From Geobacter sp. (lineage in GTDB: Bacteria; Desulfobacterota; Desulfuromonadia; Geobacterales; Geobacteraceae): a stretch of 15,881 bases of DNA. Below are positions 14,972 to 15,881 of this stretch, piece by piece; within the stretch, counting starts at the first letter, position 1, and the number at the start of each line of letters is the position of its first letter. The translations under genes were made by a program, and so were the position numbers. The notes under the pieces were generated by a model. The model did no database searches and was not told where the DNA came from. It saw nothing but the letters and a program-made list of their open reading frames with translations. The stretch spans positions 8,413 through 24,293 of the forward strand of contig DNRQ01000198.1 of NCBI GenBank assembly GCA_003499925.1. The letters run 5' to 3'.

Positions 14972-15022
14972 TTATCCGGCGTGCAGGCTCTCCTTTCTGA
15001 TCCTCTCAAGCAGCTCGCTCAT
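14972..15022 (-). CDS. Possible 16-codon leader peptide or truncated small gene
   Basis: The ATG at 15022 is preceded by GGAGG at ideal spacing and opens MSELLERIRKESLHAG, then TAA. The start overlaps by ATGA the end of another minus-strand frame (15019-15204) whose last residues read VIGTDQENYKRRFK and which has no good start codon of its own. After the TAA, a one-base frame change leads into a charged frame ending DREDRNWD at 14881. It could be a leader peptide for iclR, a small protein broken by a frameshift, or chance. I do not recognise any family. Confidence 0.3.
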   Translation of the reverse strand: MSELLERIRKESLHAG

Positions 15023-15172
15023 TTAAACCTCCGTTTGTAATTCTCCTGATCCGTACCGATAACCTTGACGTTAGAGGCAGGTTGCTGCTGACAATCCAGT
15101 ACCCACCCCCTCCTGATATCCTGCGTCACACGGGCGGATTTGCCGGACTTCAGGCAGATCTGGGGAATGGCC

Positions 15173-15208
15173 TGCCGATAAGGTATCTCCAGTTTACGTG
15201 CATGTCAA
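15173..15208 (-). promoter_or_regulatory. Second operator-bearing promoter, reading toward iclR/DUF485/actP
   Basis: On the minus strand TTGACA (15208-15203) is followed after 17 bp by TACCTT (15185-15180). The -10 box is weaker than at the thiolase promoter but keeps its first, second and last bases. The upstream side is strongly AT-rich (15209-15245), like an UP element. A start near 15173 would give a leader of about 320 nt before iclR. Confidence 0.65.
15193..15208. promoter_or_regulatory. Putative MerR-family operator, iclR side
   Basis: The 16-bp imperfect palindrome TTTACGTGCATGTCAA is identical to 4468-4483, with three further identical bases on each side (15190-15211). As at the thiolase promoter, the -35 hexamer is its right half when viewed on the plus strand. 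Confidence 0.75.
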
Positions 15209-15289
15209 GCATAAATAAAACAGATTTATAAATTAATAAAAACATTTTCTCCGTTCCCTCGGCTGAGACCGCAATTTTCCATAAAGCGG

Positions 15290-15318
15290 TTGACAAAGAG
15301 CCGGCTATCATCTAAAGA
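15290..15318 (+). promoter_or_regulatory. Likely merR promoter
   Basis: TTGACA at 15290-15295 is followed after 17 bp by TAAAGA (15313-15318), a modest -10 match. The start would be near 15325, about 27 bases before the merR ATG. Confidence 0.55.
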
Positions 15319-15331
15319 TCATCCACGCGGG

Positions 15332-15347
15332 TTTACGTAAAGGTGAA
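15332..15347. promoter_or_regulatory. Degenerate operator overlapping the merR ribosome binding site
   Basis: TTTACGTAAAGGTGAA has one perfect half-site (TTTACGT) and a degenerate second half; 10 of 16 positions are symmetric. It lies just after the predicted transcription start and contains the AAGGTG used as ribosome binding site. This is consistent with autorepression by MerR. Confidence 0.5.
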
Positions 15348-15351
15348 ATAC

Positions 15352-15798
15352 ATGGCGAATCTGCTCAAAGAAGGCGAGGTAGCGGTATCGATCGGGGATC
15401 TGGCGAAGGCGTACGGTCTGACGACCAGGACCCTGCGCTACTGGGAGGAAGTGGGGATCATCGAGTCGGTGCAAAGGCTTGATGGCGCGACCAGGGGCTA
15501 TACCCCCTACTATTTCAGAAGGATAAAATTCATACTGAAGCTCAAGGAACTCGGCCTGACCATCAAGGAGATGCAGGATCTCTACGTCGCCTACGGTGAT
15601 GCCAAGCAGACCGACAAGATGATCCCGCGCCTGATCGAAATCCTGGACCAGCACATCGACAAGGTCGACGAAAAGATGGCGCAGCTGGGCTCTCTCAGGA
15701 AGGAGATCGTGGAGTACCGGCAGAAGATGATCAAACACCTCGCGCTGAACAGCCAGGAACCGGCCGGACAACAAAGCAACAGCGACGCCGAGCGCTGA
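15352..15798 (+). CDS. MerR-family transcriptional regulator (LiuR-like)
   Basis: A 148-residue DNA-binding protein. The N-terminal winged helix has VSIGDLAKAYGLTTRTLRYW at 12-31 and TRGYTPYYFRRIKFILKLKE at 47-66, as in MerR proteins. A coiled-coil dimer helix follows (about 92-130). There are no cysteines at all, so a metal or redox thiol sensor is unlikely and an acyl-CoA or other organic effector is more plausible. The ATG at 15352, six bases after AAGGTG, is preferred to an in-frame GTG at 15343 that lies within that site. It is divergent from all the other genes. The operators at 4468, 15193 and 15332 suggest it controls the beta-oxidation block, the iclR/actP side and itself. Confidence 0.88.
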   Translation: MANLLKEGEVAVSIGDLAKAYGLTTRTLRYWEEVGIIESVQRLDGATRGYTPYYFRRIKFILKLKELGLTIKEMQDLYVAYGDAKQTDKMIPRLIEILDQHIDKVDEKMAQLGSLRKEIVEYRQKMIKHLALNSQEPAGQQSNSDAER

Positions 15799-15810
15799 TC
15801 TTCAGCATAC

Positions 15811-15828
15811 GGGGTGCGGCACCACCCC
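15811..15828. repeat. Hairpin after merR
   Basis: GGGGTG and CACCCC form a 6-bp stem around CGGCAC, 13 bases after the merR stop codon. No T-tract follows, so a terminator function is uncertain. The rest of the window to 15881 shows no gene. Confidence 0.4.
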
Positions 15829-15881
15829 ATCCCCACCCCCACTGCCATTAAAGTTAAGGTCAGTGCTAATTTCCCGCACGC

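Larger units (their letters stand above)
14854..15351. other. Regulatory region between iclR and merR
   Basis: About 500 bp between divergent regulators. It contains the minus-strand promoter and operator at 15180-15208, the AT-rich stretch 15211-15245, the merR promoter (15290-15318), the merR operator (15332-15347) and, on the minus strand, a short ORF at 14972-15022 with a strong ribosome binding site. The 120 bases between that short ORF and the iclR start are open in two minus-strand frames, one of them with high third-position GC, but I recognise nothing in them. Confidence 0.6.

Overview
This is a GC-rich (by eye about 60%) chromosomal segment that looks like a Geobacter/Geotalea-type Desulfuromonadales bacterium. 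The reasons are the gene repertoire (IcmF, a short-chain beta-oxidation set, and a DUF485 plus ActP-type acetate symporter pair) and the many GC-rich palindromic intergenic repeats. The assignment rests on recognising protein families and sequence style, not on a database search. No rRNA, tRNA, transposase or CRISPR array is visible.

Layout: every gene except the last is on the minus strand, so transcription runs right to left. At the far right a plus-strand MerR-family regulator (15352-15798) is divergent from an IclR regulator (13993-14853). The IclR gene is followed by a DUF485 membrane protein (13544-13852) and an ActP-like sodium/acetate symporter (11566-13530). Next come a small cysteine-rich protein of unknown function (10668-11282), the fused isobutyryl-CoA mutase icmF (7134-10376), and a nitroreductase overlapping an M24 Xaa-Pro-type peptidase (5013-6711). 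Last is a four-gene beta-oxidation block: thiolase, 3-hydroxybutyryl-CoA dehydrogenase, enoyl-CoA hydratase and short-chain acyl-CoA dehydrogenase (123-4424).

Functional reading: IcmF would convert isobutyryl-CoA (from isobutyrate or valine) to n-butyryl-CoA. The four-gene block would oxidise butyryl-CoA through crotonyl-CoA, 3-hydroxybutyryl-CoA and acetoacetyl-CoA to two acetyl-CoA. The ActP/DUF485 pair would move acetate or another short carboxylate. CoA ligase/transferase and ETF genes needed to complete the route are not in the window.

Regulation: the strongest non-coding signal is a 22-bp sequence repeated exactly at 4465-4486 and 15190-15211. In both places it sits in the same orientation and spacing within a minus-strand sigma70-type promoter: TTGACA, then 17 bp, then TATATT or TACCTT, with an AT-rich upstream stretch. 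Its 16-bp imperfect palindrome looks like a MerR-family (LiuR-like) operator. A degenerate copy overlaps the ribosome binding site of the merR gene itself. This suggests one regulator controlling the beta-oxidation operon, the iclR/DUF485/actP side and its own gene.

Other points are two families of roughly 110-140 bp dispersed intergenic repeats (one pair brackets icmF as direct repeats, the other is inverted), a 69-bp internal duplication in the iclR gene, a 7-bp tandem repeat ahead of hbd, and a short translationally coupled ORF pair in the iclR leader region.
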